Source: an uncultured Aquimarina sp.
GTDB taxonomy: Bacteria; Bacteroidota; Bacteroidia; Flavobacteriales; Flavobacteriaceae
DNA: 64,000 nt
Assembly (NCBI GenBank): GCA_947499005.1
Contig: CANMML010000016.1
Span: 19,762-83,761 of the forward strand
Direction of reading: 5' to 3'
Shown here in pieces: positions 1-9,058 of the stretch (its first letter is position 1; every line of letters begins with the position of its first letter). The translations under genes were made by a program, and so were the position numbers. The notes below the pieces were generated by a model. That model had not been told where the DNA came from, searched no databases, and worked only from the letters and a program-made list of their open reading frames with translations.

Positions 1-1499
1 CTTGGGAGAATACTAGTTTAACTGACATTCAGAATGAATTGCTGAAAATCGATTATACCAATGAACAATTACCTCCTAACCAAGTTATTTTAAAATCAAA
101 ACAATTAGGGAAGGGCTTTAAAAAACCTGCATTAATTTCTATTTCAGATTTTCAGGAAAAAAGCCTTGATTATACTCCTATACTAAATGACTCTAAAGGA
201 ATTATTCATTTAAAACCTATAAACAAAGACAATATTGCTATTGACAGTGTTTGGATTGATGCTGAAAAAAATCAAGAATTAAAGATCGCTTTAAGCAATC
301 GAGGAAATCAAAAACAAACATCTCTTTCGATATTTAACGAAGACGAACTTTTAGGAAGAAGTACTATAGACTTTGAAACAAATACGGTAATTAAAACCAT
401 TACGTTACCAAAAAACAAAGCAATTGAAGGAGTCGCTACCATTAATGATAAAGGACTTACTTATGATAACCATTATTATTTTAGTATAAATCCTACTTCA
501 TTATCTAAGGTCATTAGCATTGGGACGACCAATCAAGCATTTCTTTCAAAAATTTATACCTCAGATAGTTTTGTATTTTCTACTATGCTTCCAAATGCTT
601 TAAATTTTGCTGAACTCACCAAAGCAAATACTATCATTTTAAATGAAGTAGAAAGCATTGAAAAATCACTAGAGAATTTATTGATTCAGTTTTTAAAAAA
701 TGATGGAAACTTAATTGTCATCCCCTCAAAAAACAGTTCTAAAACACTTATTGATACGATAAAAAATATTTCGGGAGTCTTTTTAGGTAAACTTGAGAAA
801 GGAAATAAAAAAATAACTTCTATCAATTTTAGTCACCCATCCTACAAAGGAGTTTTTACCAAAAGCATCGATAATTTTCAATACCCAGAAGTCAAAACTT
901 CGAGAAGCATAAATACTTCTGATGTATTACTACGTTTTGAAGACAATCAAGCTTTTTTAGGAGCTCAAAATCGAGTTTTCGTTTTTTCAAGCTCATTACA
1001 ATTAGAAAATGGTAATTTTTTAAACTCTCCTTTAGTTGTTCCAACCTTTTTTAAATTAGGAATAAAAGATTCAGAAAATCAACCTTTAAGCTATACCATT
1101 GGTAAATCCAATGAATATGTATTACCAATTACTCTTGAACAAGATCAAGTAATTCAATTAAAAGGTAAAGACGAAACATTTATTCCTTTACAACAAACCT
1201 ATACAGAACATGTAAAAATTAATACTACCGAGCTCCCTAAAAAATCTGGAAACTATAGAATTTCCGATATGCAACAAAATGCCATTGAGGATTTTAGTGT
1301 CAGCTATAATTACGATACTGCTGAAAGTAATCTTACTTATGCTAAAATTCCGGAGAGCAATAACATATTTCAATCAGTACCAGATTATTTTTCTCAAGCA
1401 AAAGCTGGTTTCCAAACTACGGACTTATGGAAATGGTTTATTATTTTTGCGTTAATTTTTATTTTGATTGAAATCCTTTTATTAAAATTTCTGAAATGA
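1..1499 (+). CDS. BatA-domain-type membrane protein, 5' partial
   Basis: The reading frame is open from the first bases of the window (frame starting at base 3), so the N-terminus lies outside; the TTG at 39 is not the real start. About 499 codons remain. The C-terminus ends in one hydrophobic membrane helix (WKWFIIFALIFILIEILLLK) and a very short tail. The rest is a beta-rich, low-complexity extracytoplasmic region with no catalytic motif that I recognise. In Flavobacteriaceae a BatA/aerotolerance-type membrane protein of this layout commonly lies directly before the dihydroorotase homologue, which is the case here (4-nt overlap, ATGA). The family name therefore rests on context plus topology; the diagnostic N-terminal BatA segment is missing from the window. 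Confidence 0.6.
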   Translation, partial: WENTSLTDIQNELLKIDYTNEQLPPNQVILKSKQLGKGFKKPALISISDFQEKSLDYTPILNDSKGIIHLKPINKDNIAIDSVWIDAEKNQELKIALSNRGNQKQTSLSIFNEDELLGRSTIDFETNTVIKTITLPKNKAIEGVATINDKGLTYDNHYYFSINPTSLSKVISIGTTNQAFLSKIYTSDSFVFSTMLPNALNFAELTKANTIILNEVESIEKSLENLLIQFLKNDGNLIVIPSKNSSKTLIDTIKNISGVFLGKLEKGNKKITSINFSHPSYKGVFTKSIDNFQYPEVKTSRSINTSDVLLRFEDNQAFLGAQNRVFVFSSSLQLENGNFLNSPLVVPTFFKLGIKDSENQPLSYTIGKSNEYVLPITLEQDQVIQLKGKDETFIPLQQTYTEHVKINTTELPKKSGNYRISDMQQNAIEDFSVSYNYDTAESNLTYAKIPESNNIFQSVPDYFSQAKAGFQTTDLWKWFIIFALIFILIEILLLKFLK

Positions 1500-2752
1500 A
1501 TATCCTTATAAAATCCGCTTGTATTATCGACAGTAGTTCTTCTTTTCATAAACAAACGGTAGATATTCTTATTGAAAACGGAAATATTTCTCAAATTGCG
1601 AAGAGTATTTCTTCTGACATAGCAGAAATAATAACTTTTGAAAATCTTCATGTATCATCGGGCTGGTTTGATAGTAGTGTTGCTTTTGGAGAACCTGGTT
1701 ACGAAGAAAGAGAAACACTATTGAATGGGCTAAAGACTGCTGCACTCAGTGGTTTTACGCATGTTGCATTGCAACCAAATACAACTCCTAAAGTTGATAA
1801 TGCTAGTACTATCAATTATTTAAAGAATTACCCTCATACATTTGCTACACAAATAGTACCTGTAGGAACTTTAACTACAAAAGGAGAAGGAATCGATTTG
1901 GCCGAACTTTTTGATATGAAACAACACGGAGCTATTAGCTTTGGAGATTATAAGAAACCTATCAAAAACCCCAATTTATTAAAACTAGCACTACAATACA
2001 CACAAAGTTTTAATGGTCTGGTACAATCATTCCCTTTAGACACACAAATTGCTGGGACATCATTTGTCAATGAAAGCTTAAATACTACACAATTAGGATT
2101 TAAAGGAATCCCTAATTTAGCCGAAGAACTTCAAATTGCAAGAGATCTTTATGTATTAGAGTATACAGGAGGAAAATTACATATTCCGACCATATCAACA
2201 ACTGCTGCGGTGAAGCTAATAAAAGACGCCAAATCAAAAGGATTAGATGTTACATGCAGTGTAGCCATTCATCAATTACTATTTAGTGATAAAGACCTAG
2301 AAAGTTTTGATGCCAATTTTAAGGTAATGCCCCCTTTACGAAGCGAAGAAGATCGACTAGCATTAATTGAAGGTATAAAAGACAGCACCATTGATATCAT
2401 TACCTCTGATCATTGTCCAATAGATATAGAGCATAAAAAAGTAGTAATGCATCAAGCTAAATTTGGAACTATAGGATTAGAAAGTGCATTTGGAATACTA
2501 AGAACACTTTTTGATACCGAATTGATTATTGAAAAACTAAATGCTGGGAAATCCATTTTTGATATTGAAAACACTCCAATTTCAGAAGGTGCTACCGCAA
2601 ACCTAACACTATTTAACCCAGAAGGAAATAGTACTTTTTCATTGTCCAATATCCTTTCCACTTCAAAAAATTCAGCTTTTATAGGGAGTGAATTAAAAGG
2701 AAGCGTGTACGGAACGATCTCTAGAGGAACAAAGACTTTAAAATCTATTTAA
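1496..2752 (+). CDS. Dihydroorotase homologue lacking metal ligands
   Basis: 418 aa, the usual length of a class I dihydroorotase, the amidohydrolase that closes carbamoyl-aspartate to dihydroorotate in pyrimidine synthesis. The fold is recognisable: an N-terminal beta segment, the QPNTTP substrate motif (93-98), PPLRSEEDRLALIEG (279-293) and SDHCP (304-308). The metal ligands are mostly gone. The family DxHxH becomes D59-S60-S61-V62-A63, so both histidines are lost. The later histidine ligands align with F179 and T232; only the Asp (D305) is kept. By analogy with the non-catalytic PyrC' subunit of some aspartate transcarbamoylases it may be a structural partner, but that is inference. It overlaps the upstream gene by 4 nt and is followed after 3 nt by the next gene, so it is cotranscribed. 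No pyrC symbol is given because activity is doubtful. Confidence 0.85.
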   Translation: MNILIKSACIIDSSSSFHKQTVDILIENGNISQIAKSISSDIAEIITFENLHVSSGWFDSSVAFGEPGYEERETLLNGLKTAALSGFTHVALQPNTTPKVDNASTINYLKNYPHTFATQIVPVGTLTTKGEGIDLAELFDMKQHGAISFGDYKKPIKNPNLLKLALQYTQSFNGLVQSFPLDTQIAGTSFVNESLNTTQLGFKGIPNLAEELQIARDLYVLEYTGGKLHIPTISTTAAVKLIKDAKSKGLDVTCSVAIHQLLFSDKDLESFDANFKVMPPLRSEEDRLALIEGIKDSTIDIITSDHCPIDIEHKKVVMHQAKFGTIGLESAFGILRTLFDTELIIEKLNAGKSIFDIENTPISEGATANLTLFNPEGNSTFSLSNILSTSKNSAFIGSELKGSVYGTISRGTKTLKSI

Positions 2753-2755
2753 TAT

Positions 2756-3082
2756 ATGGTAGCCCCTACAAAAGATGCCAAAATAAGTGCTATTGCTAGT
2801 TACTTTACCTTAATTGGTTGGATTATCGGTTTTTTCATTAATCTCGATGAAAAACATGAATTTGCTAATTTTCACTTGCGCCAGTCATTAGGAATACAAA
2901 CATTATTTTATGCTGTAGGTGCTTTATTGGGTTTAACGACTTCTAAAGCTGCTGGTTTTGGCTTTTTACTTTGTTTTTTAATTCTATGGGGATATGCTGT
3001 AGGTACAGCCGTTCAAAACGAAATGAAACCTGTACCTCTTGTTGGAAAACTATTCCAAAAAGTATTTAAATTTATCAAATAA
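2756..3082 (+). CDS. DUF4870 (Tic20-like) small membrane protein
   Basis: 108 aa with three predicted membrane helices (about 10-28, 46-60 and 65-85). The signature FANFHLRQSLGIQ lies at about 39-51; such an H-x-R-Q-S motif is typical of DUF4870 proteins, which automatic pipelines sometimes label 'import component'. Function is unknown. The stop codon overlaps the start of the following esterase gene (TAATG), so it belongs to the operon running from the BatA-like gene to the TRIC protein. Confidence 0.7.
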   Translation: MVAPTKDAKISAIASYFTLIGWIIGFFINLDEKHEFANFHLRQSLGIQTLFYAVGALLGLTTSKAAGFGFLLCFLILWGYAVGTAVQNEMKPVPLVGKLFQKVFKFIK

Positions 3083-3741
3083 TGGCAGAATTATCTTTAT
3101 CCCATATCATTCAAGAACCTAAAACAAGTTCAAAAGACAAAGCTCCTGCCCTATTTCTATTTCATGGATATGGTAGTGACGAGAATGATTTATTCAGCTT
3201 TGCTAGTGAATTACCCGATGAATTATTCATCATATCAGTAAGAGCGCCACGCCCTATGCAACCTCAAGGAAATGCGTGGTACACCATTCATTGGGATAAT
3301 ACCACAAGTGGAAAATTTAATGATATACCAGAAGCTATAGCTTCTAGAGATATGATAGCTAAATTTGTAGGTGAAGCAACTGCTACATACAATCTAGACC
3401 CTAATAATATTTCACTACTTGGTTTTTCTCAAGGGTGTATCCTTAGTTTAGCGGTAGCATTATCTTACCCTAAATTAGCTAAAAATATTATAGGACTTAG
3501 CGGATATCTAGATCCCGAGATGTTACAAGCAGGTTACGAACAACAAGATTTTTCTACACTCAATGTGTTCTTGTCACATGGAACTGTAGATCAAGTAATC
3601 CCTATTGAATGGGCACAAAAAACAGCTCCTTTTTTATCCAAGTTAGAGATTAAGACCAATCTTAATGAATATCCTATAGGACATGGTGTAGCTCCACAAA
3701 ATTTCTATGATCTAAAAAATTGGTTAATCGAACACCTATAG
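3082..3741 (+). CDS. Phospholipase/carboxylesterase family alpha/beta-hydrolase
   Basis: 219 aa, typical length for the bacterial carboxylesterase/lysophospholipase (Abhydrolase_2) family. Visible are the oxyanion-hole segment LFHGYGSDEND (27-37), the nucleophile elbow GFSQG with Ser116, the acid in HGTVDQVIP (Asp170) and the catalytic histidine in PIGHG (His201). There is no signal peptide, so it is a cytosolic serine esterase acting on an ester or thioester substrate that cannot be specified. It overlaps the upstream DUF4870 gene by one base, and the TRIC gene starts 1 nt after its stop. Confidence 0.88.
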   Translation: MAELSLSHIIQEPKTSSKDKAPALFLFHGYGSDENDLFSFASELPDELFIISVRAPRPMQPQGNAWYTIHWDNTTSGKFNDIPEAIASRDMIAKFVGEATATYNLDPNNISLLGFSQGCILSLAVALSYPKLAKNIIGLSGYLDPEMLQAGYEQQDFSTLNVFLSHGTVDQVIPIEWAQKTAPFLSKLEIKTNLNEYPIGHGVAPQNFYDLKNWLIEHL

Positions 3742-3742
3742 T

Positions 3743-4339
3743 ATGAATTGGCTTTATGCACTCGATTTGATAGGAACTTTAGTTTTTGCTATTAGTGGCG
3801 TATTGACAGCCATTAATAAAAAATTCGATCTAGTAGGTTCTATCATTATTGGTTTGGTTACAGCCGTTGGTGGAGGAACGCTAAGAGATGTACTCATAGG
3901 CAAAACTCCTGTTGGTTGGATGCAAGACCTCAATTACTTCTACACTATATTACTAGCAGTAATAGTATCATATCTTTTCGAAAAGCATATTATCAAGTGG
4001 ACAAGAAGCATGTTTATTTTTGATACCATTGGTATAGGTGTATTTACCATACTTGGAATGCAAAAAACAGCTACTACAGGTTTAGGCATACCTATTATAC
4101 TATTTATGGGTGTAGTTTCTGCTGTCTTTGGTGGAGTTATACGAGACGTGTTAACAAATGAAGTACCTCTTATTTTTAGAAAAGAAATTTACGCTTCCGC
4201 CTGCCTTTTAGGAGGAATTGTATTTATGACGCTAGAATATTGTGGACTCCCTACAAATTTCAATGCAATCTGCTGTATGCTAATCATTAGTGTTATACGA
4301 TATATTGCAGTAAAAAAACATTGGTCTTTACACTTTTAA
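3743..4339 (+). CDS. TRIC-type cation channel family protein (UPF0126)
   Basis: 198 aa with seven hydrophobic segments and the two-fold internal repeat of the prokaryotic TRIC (UPF0126, YicG/YadS) family. Each repeat carries a glycine-rich, Arg-Asp motif: GGGTLRDVL (43-51) and FGGVIRDVL in the second half. Family members form trimeric potassium-permeable pores in the inner membrane. It is the last gene of the run beginning before the window; the next gene lies 178 nt away behind a palindrome. Confidence 0.88.
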   Translation: MNWLYALDLIGTLVFAISGVLTAINKKFDLVGSIIIGLVTAVGGGTLRDVLIGKTPVGWMQDLNYFYTILLAVIVSYLFEKHIIKWTRSMFIFDTIGIGVFTILGMQKTATTGLGIPIILFMGVVSAVFGGVIRDVLTNEVPLIFRKEIYASACLLGGIVFMTLEYCGLPTNFNAICCMLIISVIRYIAVKKHWSLHF

Positions 4340-4464
4340 AAAGACTTAACTTTTTATTTATTGAAAATCAAAAGATTAATTCTATTCTTAAAAATTTATC
4401 ATTAAATTAAGGGTAATATTAATTCCTTAAAATCTCTCTGTAAGTTTTTACAAAAATTTACAAC

Positions 4465-4492
4465 AAATATATTATGCATGCATAATATATTT
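4465..4492. promoter_or_regulatory. Perfect 28-bp palindrome, probable MarR operator
   Basis: A perfect inverted repeat with no mismatches, centred on GCATGC, with 11-bp AT-only arms. It ends 25 nt before the marR start codon, the position expected of an autoregulatory MarR operator controlling the beta-oxidation operon. MarR dimers bind palindromes of about 16-20 bp; the link to this regulator is inferred from position. Confidence 0.65.
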
Positions 4493-4517
4493 TCTTACAT
4501 TTAGAAAAATATATTTA

Positions 4518-4973
4518 ATGAACGATGTAACGATTGACTATTGGTTAAGGTCAACATGGATGGCAGTCTCTAAAATGTACAATGAAGAGGCTCAAAAAAA
4601 AGGCAGTACTATGGCTACTGGATTTGCTTTAATCAGTATCGATCCCGAATTAGGAACCCCTTCGACTGCCCTAGGGCCTAAAATGGGAATGGAAGCTACA
4701 AGCTTATCAAGAACTTTAAAAAACATGGAAGATAAAGGATTAATTGAGCGCAAGCCTAATCCTGAAGATGGTCGTAGTGTTCTGATTTGTTTAACCGATT
4801 TTGGAATCGAAATGCGCGAATATTCGAAAGAAGTTGTATTCAAATTTGATAACGCCATTCGAAATACTATTTCAGCTGAAAAATTAGACACCTTTATTGA
4901 AGTCTTTCAAATCATCAACGATTTGGTTTCTAATAAAAAGATATACAAACAACAAAAGAATAACTTAATTTAA
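4518..4973 (+). CDS. MarR family transcriptional regulator
   Basis: 151 aa. The winged helix-turn-helix is visible: MEATSLSRTLKNMEDKGLI (about 57-75) is the recognition region and RKPNPEDGRSVLICLTDFG the wing. It is the first gene of the beta-oxidation operon, 8 nt before the fadN-like gene, with a 28-bp palindrome just upstream. MarR and FadR-like regulators next to beta-oxidation genes usually sense acyl-CoA or a related ligand and repress the operon. That role is inferred from context. Confidence 0.88.
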   Translation: MNDVTIDYWLRSTWMAVSKMYNEEAQKKGSTMATGFALISIDPELGTPSTALGPKMGMEATSLSRTLKNMEDKGLIERKPNPEDGRSVLICLTDFGIEMREYSKEVVFKFDNAIRNTISAEKLDTFIEVFQIINDLVSNKKIYKQQKNNLI

Positions 4974-4981
4974 AATTAATC

Positions 4982-7393
4982 ATGCCAATGAAACGAGTCA
5001 TCAAAAAAGTCGCAGTCATAGGTTCAGGAATCATGGGTTCTGGAATCGCTTGCCACTTTGCTAACATTGGCGTCGAGGTATTATTGCTCGATATTGTTCC
5101 TAGAGAACTTAATGAGAAAGAGCAAGCCAAAGGCCTTACGCTAGAAGATAAAGTGGTTAGAAATCGTTTAGTCAATGATGCTTTACAAAAAGCATTAAAG
5201 AGTAAACCTTCCCCTATTTACAATCAAAAATTTGCTTCTAGAATTACTACAGGTAACTTAGAAGATAACATTTCTAAGGTTGGTGAAGCGGATTGGATTA
5301 TCGAAGTCGTAGTAGAACGTTTAGATATAAAGAAAAAGGTATTCGAAAGTATTGAAAATCATAGAACACCTGGTACTTTAATTACAAGTAATACTTCTGG
5401 TATTCCTATTAAATTTATGAGTGAAGGACGAAGTGATGATTTCCAAAAACACTTTTGCGGAACACACTTTTTCAACCCTGCACGCTATCTAAAATTATTT
5501 GAAATCATTCCTGGTCCCAAAACAGACCAAACAGTATTAGATTTCCTAAACAATTACGGCGATCAATATCTTGGGAAAACTTCTGTAATAGCCAAAGACA
5601 CCCCTGCGTTTATTGGGAATCGTATTGGAATCTTTAGCATACAAAGTTTGTTTCATACCGTAAAGGATATGAATTTAACTATAGAAGAAGTAGATAAATT
5701 AACAGGACCTGTTATTGGACGCCCTAAATCTGCAACTTTTAGAACTGTAGATGTAGTTGGCTTAGATACCTTGGTACATGTTGCCAATGGTATTGCAGAA
5801 AACTGTCCTAATGATGAACGTCACGAATTATTTGCACTGCCTGATTTCGTCAATACGTTGATGGAAAACAAATGGCTTGGAAGTAAAACAGGACAAGGAT
5901 TCTATAAAAAGACCAAAAATAGTGAAGGGAAAACAGAAATTCTTTCATTAGATCTAAATACACTCGAATATCGTTCTAAAAAGCGCGCTTCTTTTGCAAC
6001 TTTAGAACTTACGAAAACGATTGATAAAGTAGTCAACCGTTTTAAAGTATTGGTTGGAGGAAAAGATAAAGCTGGTGAATTCTACCGTAAAAGCTTTGCC
6101 GACTTGTTTTCATATGTTTCATTTCGTATTCCTGAAATCACCGATGCCCCTTACAAAATTGACGATGCCATGAAGGCTGGTTTTGGTTGGGAACATGGTC
6201 CTTTTCAAATTTGGGATGCTATTGGTCTCAAAGAAGGGTTAAAATTAATCGAAGATGCTAACTTAAAAGTTGCAGATTGGGTTACTGAAATGGTTGCGTC
6301 TGGTAGCGAGAACTTCTATACGGTAAAAGAAGGTGCTACATTTACATATGACATTCCTTCTAAAACCCCGATAAAAAAGCCTGGACAAGATGCTTTTATT
6401 ATTCTAGATAATATTCGAAAAACGAATGAAGTGTTCAAAAACTCAGGAGTTGTAGTCGAAGATATTGGTGACGGAATTTTAAATGTAGAATTCCAATCCA
6501 AGATGAATACTATTGGAGGTGATGTTCTTGCTGGTATCAATAAAGCTATTGATTTAGCAGAAAAAGAGCATCAAGGTGTTGTAATTGGAAATCAAGCTGC
6601 AAATTTCTCTGTTGGTGCTAACCTTGCTATGATTTTTATGATGGCAGTTGAGCAAGAATATGATGAATTAAACATGGCTATCAAGTACTTCCAAGATACC
6701 ATGATGCGCTTACGTTATTCTTCAATTCCTACCATTGCAGCTCCTCACGGAATGACTTTTGGTGGAGGATGCGAACTCTCTTTACACGCAGATAAAGTAG
6801 TCGCAGCTGCGGAAACTTATATTGGTTTAGTTGAATTTGGTGTTGGTGTTATCCCAGGAGGTGGTGGTTCTAAAGAAATGGCATTACGCGCTAGTGATAG
6901 TTTCCGAAAAGGAGATGTAGAATTAAATATTCTCCAAGAAAATTTCTTAACCATTGGTATGGCCAAAGTATCTACTTCTGCTTATGAAGCTTTTGATACT
7001 GGGATTTTCCAAAAACATAAAGATGTAGTTGTTGTCAATAAAGATCGTCAAATCCATGTTGCGAAGGCTCATGCTAAATTATTGGCAGAGCAAGGTTACA
7101 CGCAACCTGCAAAGCGTAAAGATGTAAGAGTCCTTGGTAAACAGGCTTTAGGTATGTTCTTGGTAGGAACCGATTCTATGCAAGCTAGTAACTACATCAG
7201 CGAACACGATCAAAAAATTGCTAATAAACTTGCCTATGTAATGGCAGGGGGAGATTTATCCGAGCCTACTAGTGTAAGTGAACAGTATCTATTAGATCTT
7301 GAACGCGAAGCTTTCCTTAGCTTATGTACCGAGCGAAAAACGCTAGAACGTATCGAACATATGTTGAAGAAAGGGAAACCGTTACGTAATTAA
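4982..7393 (+). CDS. fadN: 3-hydroxyacyl-CoA dehydrogenase / enoyl-CoA hydratase (FadN type)
   Basis: 803 aa bifunctional beta-oxidation enzyme with the domain order of Bacillus FadN rather than E. coli FadB: the dehydrogenase comes first and the hydratase last. The NAD-binding motif GSGIMGSG is at 14-21 and the dehydrogenase histidine in GTHFFNP is His162. The C-terminal hydratase half shows TFGGGCELSLHAD and the LVEFGVGVIPGGGG loop. It would hydrate enoyl-CoA and oxidise the 3-hydroxyacyl-CoA for the thiolase downstream. It follows marR by 8 nt. A four-helix-bundle cassette separates it from the thiolase gene. Confidence 0.93.
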   Translation: MPMKRVIKKVAVIGSGIMGSGIACHFANIGVEVLLLDIVPRELNEKEQAKGLTLEDKVVRNRLVNDALQKALKSKPSPIYNQKFASRITTGNLEDNISKVGEADWIIEVVVERLDIKKKVFESIENHRTPGTLITSNTSGIPIKFMSEGRSDDFQKHFCGTHFFNPARYLKLFEIIPGPKTDQTVLDFLNNYGDQYLGKTSVIAKDTPAFIGNRIGIFSIQSLFHTVKDMNLTIEEVDKLTGPVIGRPKSATFRTVDVVGLDTLVHVANGIAENCPNDERHELFALPDFVNTLMENKWLGSKTGQGFYKKTKNSEGKTEILSLDLNTLEYRSKKRASFATLELTKTIDKVVNRFKVLVGGKDKAGEFYRKSFADLFSYVSFRIPEITDAPYKIDDAMKAGFGWEHGPFQIWDAIGLKEGLKLIEDANLKVADWVTEMVASGSENFYTVKEGATFTYDIPSKTPIKKPGQDAFIILDNIRKTNEVFKNSGVVVEDIGDGILNVEFQSKMNTIGGDVLAGINKAIDLAEKEHQGVVIGNQAANFSVGANLAMIFMMAVEQEYDELNMAIKYFQDTMMRLRYSSIPTIAAPHGMTFGGGCELSLHADKVVAAAETYIGLVEFGVGVIPGGGGSKEMALRASDSFRKGDVELNILQENFLTIGMAKVSTSAYEAFDTGIFQKHKDVVVVNKDRQIHVAKAHAKLLAEQGYTQPAKRKDVRVLGKQALGMFLVGTDSMQASNYISEHDQKIANKLAYVMAGGDLSEPTSVSEQYLLDLEREAFLSLCTERKTLERIEHMLKKGKPLRN

Positions 7394-7399
7394 TAACTA

Positions 7400-7434
7400 A
7401 GACAAAAGAATATAGATTATAGAAAATAGACATT
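7400..7434 (+). repeat. AGA-led heptad repeats, left flank of cassette 1
   Basis: Five consecutive 7-nt units, every one beginning with AGA (for example AGATTAT, AGAAAAT), run without a break to the start codon of the four-helix-bundle ORF. They start 7 nt after the fadN stop. The segment 7413-7425 is exactly complementary to 7805-7817 on the right side of the cassette, and 7426-7431 to 7792-7797. Confidence 0.7.
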
Positions 7435-7791
7435 ATGGCTCGACATAATTTCAGGAATTTAAAAATTTGGCAAGAAGGACTTCTACTTGTAGAAGAAAGT
7501 TCAAAATTGACTAAGACATTCCCAAAAGATGAAAAATTCGATTTAACAAGCCAAATGAACAGGAGTGTAATTTCAATTCCTTCTAATATTGCTGAAGGAA
7601 CAGCTAAATCGTCTGATAAACATTTTAAAGTATTTCTTGAGAATAGTCTAGGTTCAGCTTTCGAATGGGAAACGCAACTCGAAATAGCTAAAATCAAAGA
7701 GTATGTTAATGAATCTGATTATAATTTATTAAAAGATAGAGTCAATCAAATCCAAAGGATGATTGGGTCTTTTATAGATAGGTTGAATTAA
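7435..7791 (+). CDS. Four helix bundle (23S rRNA IVS-type) protein, cassette 1
   Basis: 118 aa. The sequence has the hallmarks of the four-helix-bundle family first known from ORFs in 23S rRNA intervening sequences, related in fold to the Avd accessory proteins of diversity-generating retroelements. These are F-x-x-L-x-I-W at 6-12, the stretch FDLTSQMNRSVISIPSNIAEG at about 35-55, and four amphipathic helices. Molecular function is unknown. It sits between two beta-oxidation genes with which it has no metabolic relation, and is bracketed by heptad-phased inverted repeats, so it looks like an inserted cassette. A second, divergent copy lies 1.3 kb downstream. Confidence 0.85.
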   Translation: MARHNFRNLKIWQEGLLLVEESSKLTKTFPKDEKFDLTSQMNRSVISIPSNIAEGTAKSSDKHFKVFLENSLGSAFEWETQLEIAKIKEYVNESDYNLLKDRVNQIQRMIGSFIDRLN

Positions 7792-7827
7792 GTCTATATT
7801 CTAATTTCTATAATCTAAAATCCTTAA
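7792..7827 (+). repeat. TCT-led heptad repeats, right flank of cassette 1
   Basis: Four 7-nt units beginning TCTA (7793-7820, for example TCTATAA, TCTAAAA) plus one degenerate unit begin one base after the ORF stop and end 5 nt before the thiolase start codon. They pair with the left flank through a 13-bp perfect arm and a separate 6-bp arm. Confidence 0.7.
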
Positions 7828-7832
7828 GAATC

Positions 7833-9026
7833 ATGAGTAAAACAGCATATATAGTAAAAGCATACCGAACAGCAGTGGGGAAAGCACCTCGCGGAGTGTT
7901 TCGATTTAAAAGATCGGATGAGCTAGCTGCGGAAACGATTCAGCATATGATGAAAGAAGTTCCTCAACTAGATAAAAACCGTATCGATGACGTAATTGTA
8001 GGGAATGCCATGCCCGAAGGTGCGCAAGGCCTAAACATGGCGCGTTTAATCTCTTTAATGGGATTAGACAGTATCGAAGTTCCTGGAGTAACAGTGAATC
8101 GTTTTTGCTCATCAGGTATTGAAACTATAGGAATGGCTTCGGCTAAAATTCAAGCTGGAATGGCAGACTGTATCATAGCAGGAGGTGCCGAAAGCATGAG
8201 TGCCGTACCCATGACTGGTTTCAAAACCGAATTAAATTATGATCTAGCCAAAGCAGGTCATGAAGATTATTATTGGGGAATGGGAAATACAGCCGAGGCT
8301 GTAGCTCAAGAATTTAATGTTTCTCGAGAAGATCAAGATGCTTTTGCGTACGAATCGCACCAAAAAGCATTGAAAGCTCAAGCCGAAAACCGTTTTCAAG
8401 ATCAAATTGTCCCTATTGAAGTTGAGCAGACATTTATCGATGAAAACGGTAAAAAGGCGACTAAAAAGTACACCGTTACTAAAGACGAAGGACCTCGTGC
8501 AGATACTAGTATTGAAAGGCTAGCCAAACTGAGAGCTGTTTTTGCTCAAGGGGGAAGCGTTACTGCTGGAAATTCATCGCAAACTAGTGATGGTGCTGCT
8601 TTTGTGTTAATCATGAGTGAAGAGATGGTTAAAGAATTAAACCTTGAACCTATTGCGCGCTTAGTCAACTATGCTGCGGCAGGAGTTCCTCCTCGAATTA
8701 TGGGAATTGGCCCTGTAAAAGCAGTTCCTAAAGCACTGAAACAAGCCGGTTTAAAACAAAATGATTTGGATCTTATCGAATTAAACGAAGCCTTTGCTTC
8801 TCAATCTTTAGCAGTTATTCGAGAATTGGGTCTTAATCCTGAAATCGTTAATCCAAATGGAGGTGCAATTGCTTTAGGACATCCACTAGGTTGTACAGGT
8901 GCAAAATTATCCGTTCAATTATTCGATGAAATGCGTAAACGTAACATGCAAGGTAAATATGGTGCTGTTACTATGTGTGTTGGTACAGGACAAGGAGCTT
9001 GTGGAATATTTGAGTTTTTAAGTTAG
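7833..9026 (+). CDS. fadI: Acetyl-CoA C-acyltransferase (thiolase II type)
   Basis: 397 aa degradative thiolase that cleaves 3-ketoacyl-CoA with CoA in the last step of beta-oxidation. The acylated cysteine is Cys92 in VNRFCSSG; the catalytic histidine lies in [15 protein letters not shown] and the second cysteine in [10 protein letters not shown] near the C-terminus. Length and motifs match FadA/FadI enzymes; the symbol is used loosely for this family. It lies between the fadN-like and acyl-CoA dehydrogenase genes on the same strand. A four-helix-bundle cassette on either side has enlarged the gaps. Confidence 0.93.
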   Translation: MSKTAYIVKAYRTAVGKAPRGVFRFKRSDELAAETIQHMMKEVPQLDKNRIDDVIVGNAMPEGAQGLNMARLISLMGLDSIEVPGVTVNRFCSSGIETIGMASAKIQAGMADCIIAGGAESMSAVPMTGFKTELNYDLAKAGHEDYYWGMGNTAEAVAQEFNVSREDQDAFAYESHQKALKAQAENRFQDQIVPIEVEQTFIDENGKKATKKYTVTKDEGPRADTSIERLAKLRAVFAQGGSVTAGNSSQTSDGAAFVLIMSEEMVKELNLEPIARLVNYAAAGVPPRIMGIGPVKAVPKALKQAGLKQNDLDLIELNEAFASQSLAVIRELGLNPEIVNPNGGAIALGHPLGCTGAKLSVQLFDEMRKRNMQGKYGAVTMCVGTGQGACGIFEFLS

Positions 9027-9058
9027 AGATGAGATGTTAGAATTGAGAATTGAGACTC
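9025..9058 (+). repeat. AGA-led heptad repeats, left flank of cassette 2
   Basis: Four complete 7-nt units starting with AGA (including AGAATTG twice in tandem) and a fifth cut short by the ATG of the ORF. The first unit overlaps the last two bases of the thiolase stop codon. The stretch 9030-9048 is complementary to 9413-9431 at 17 of 19 positions. Confidence 0.7.
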
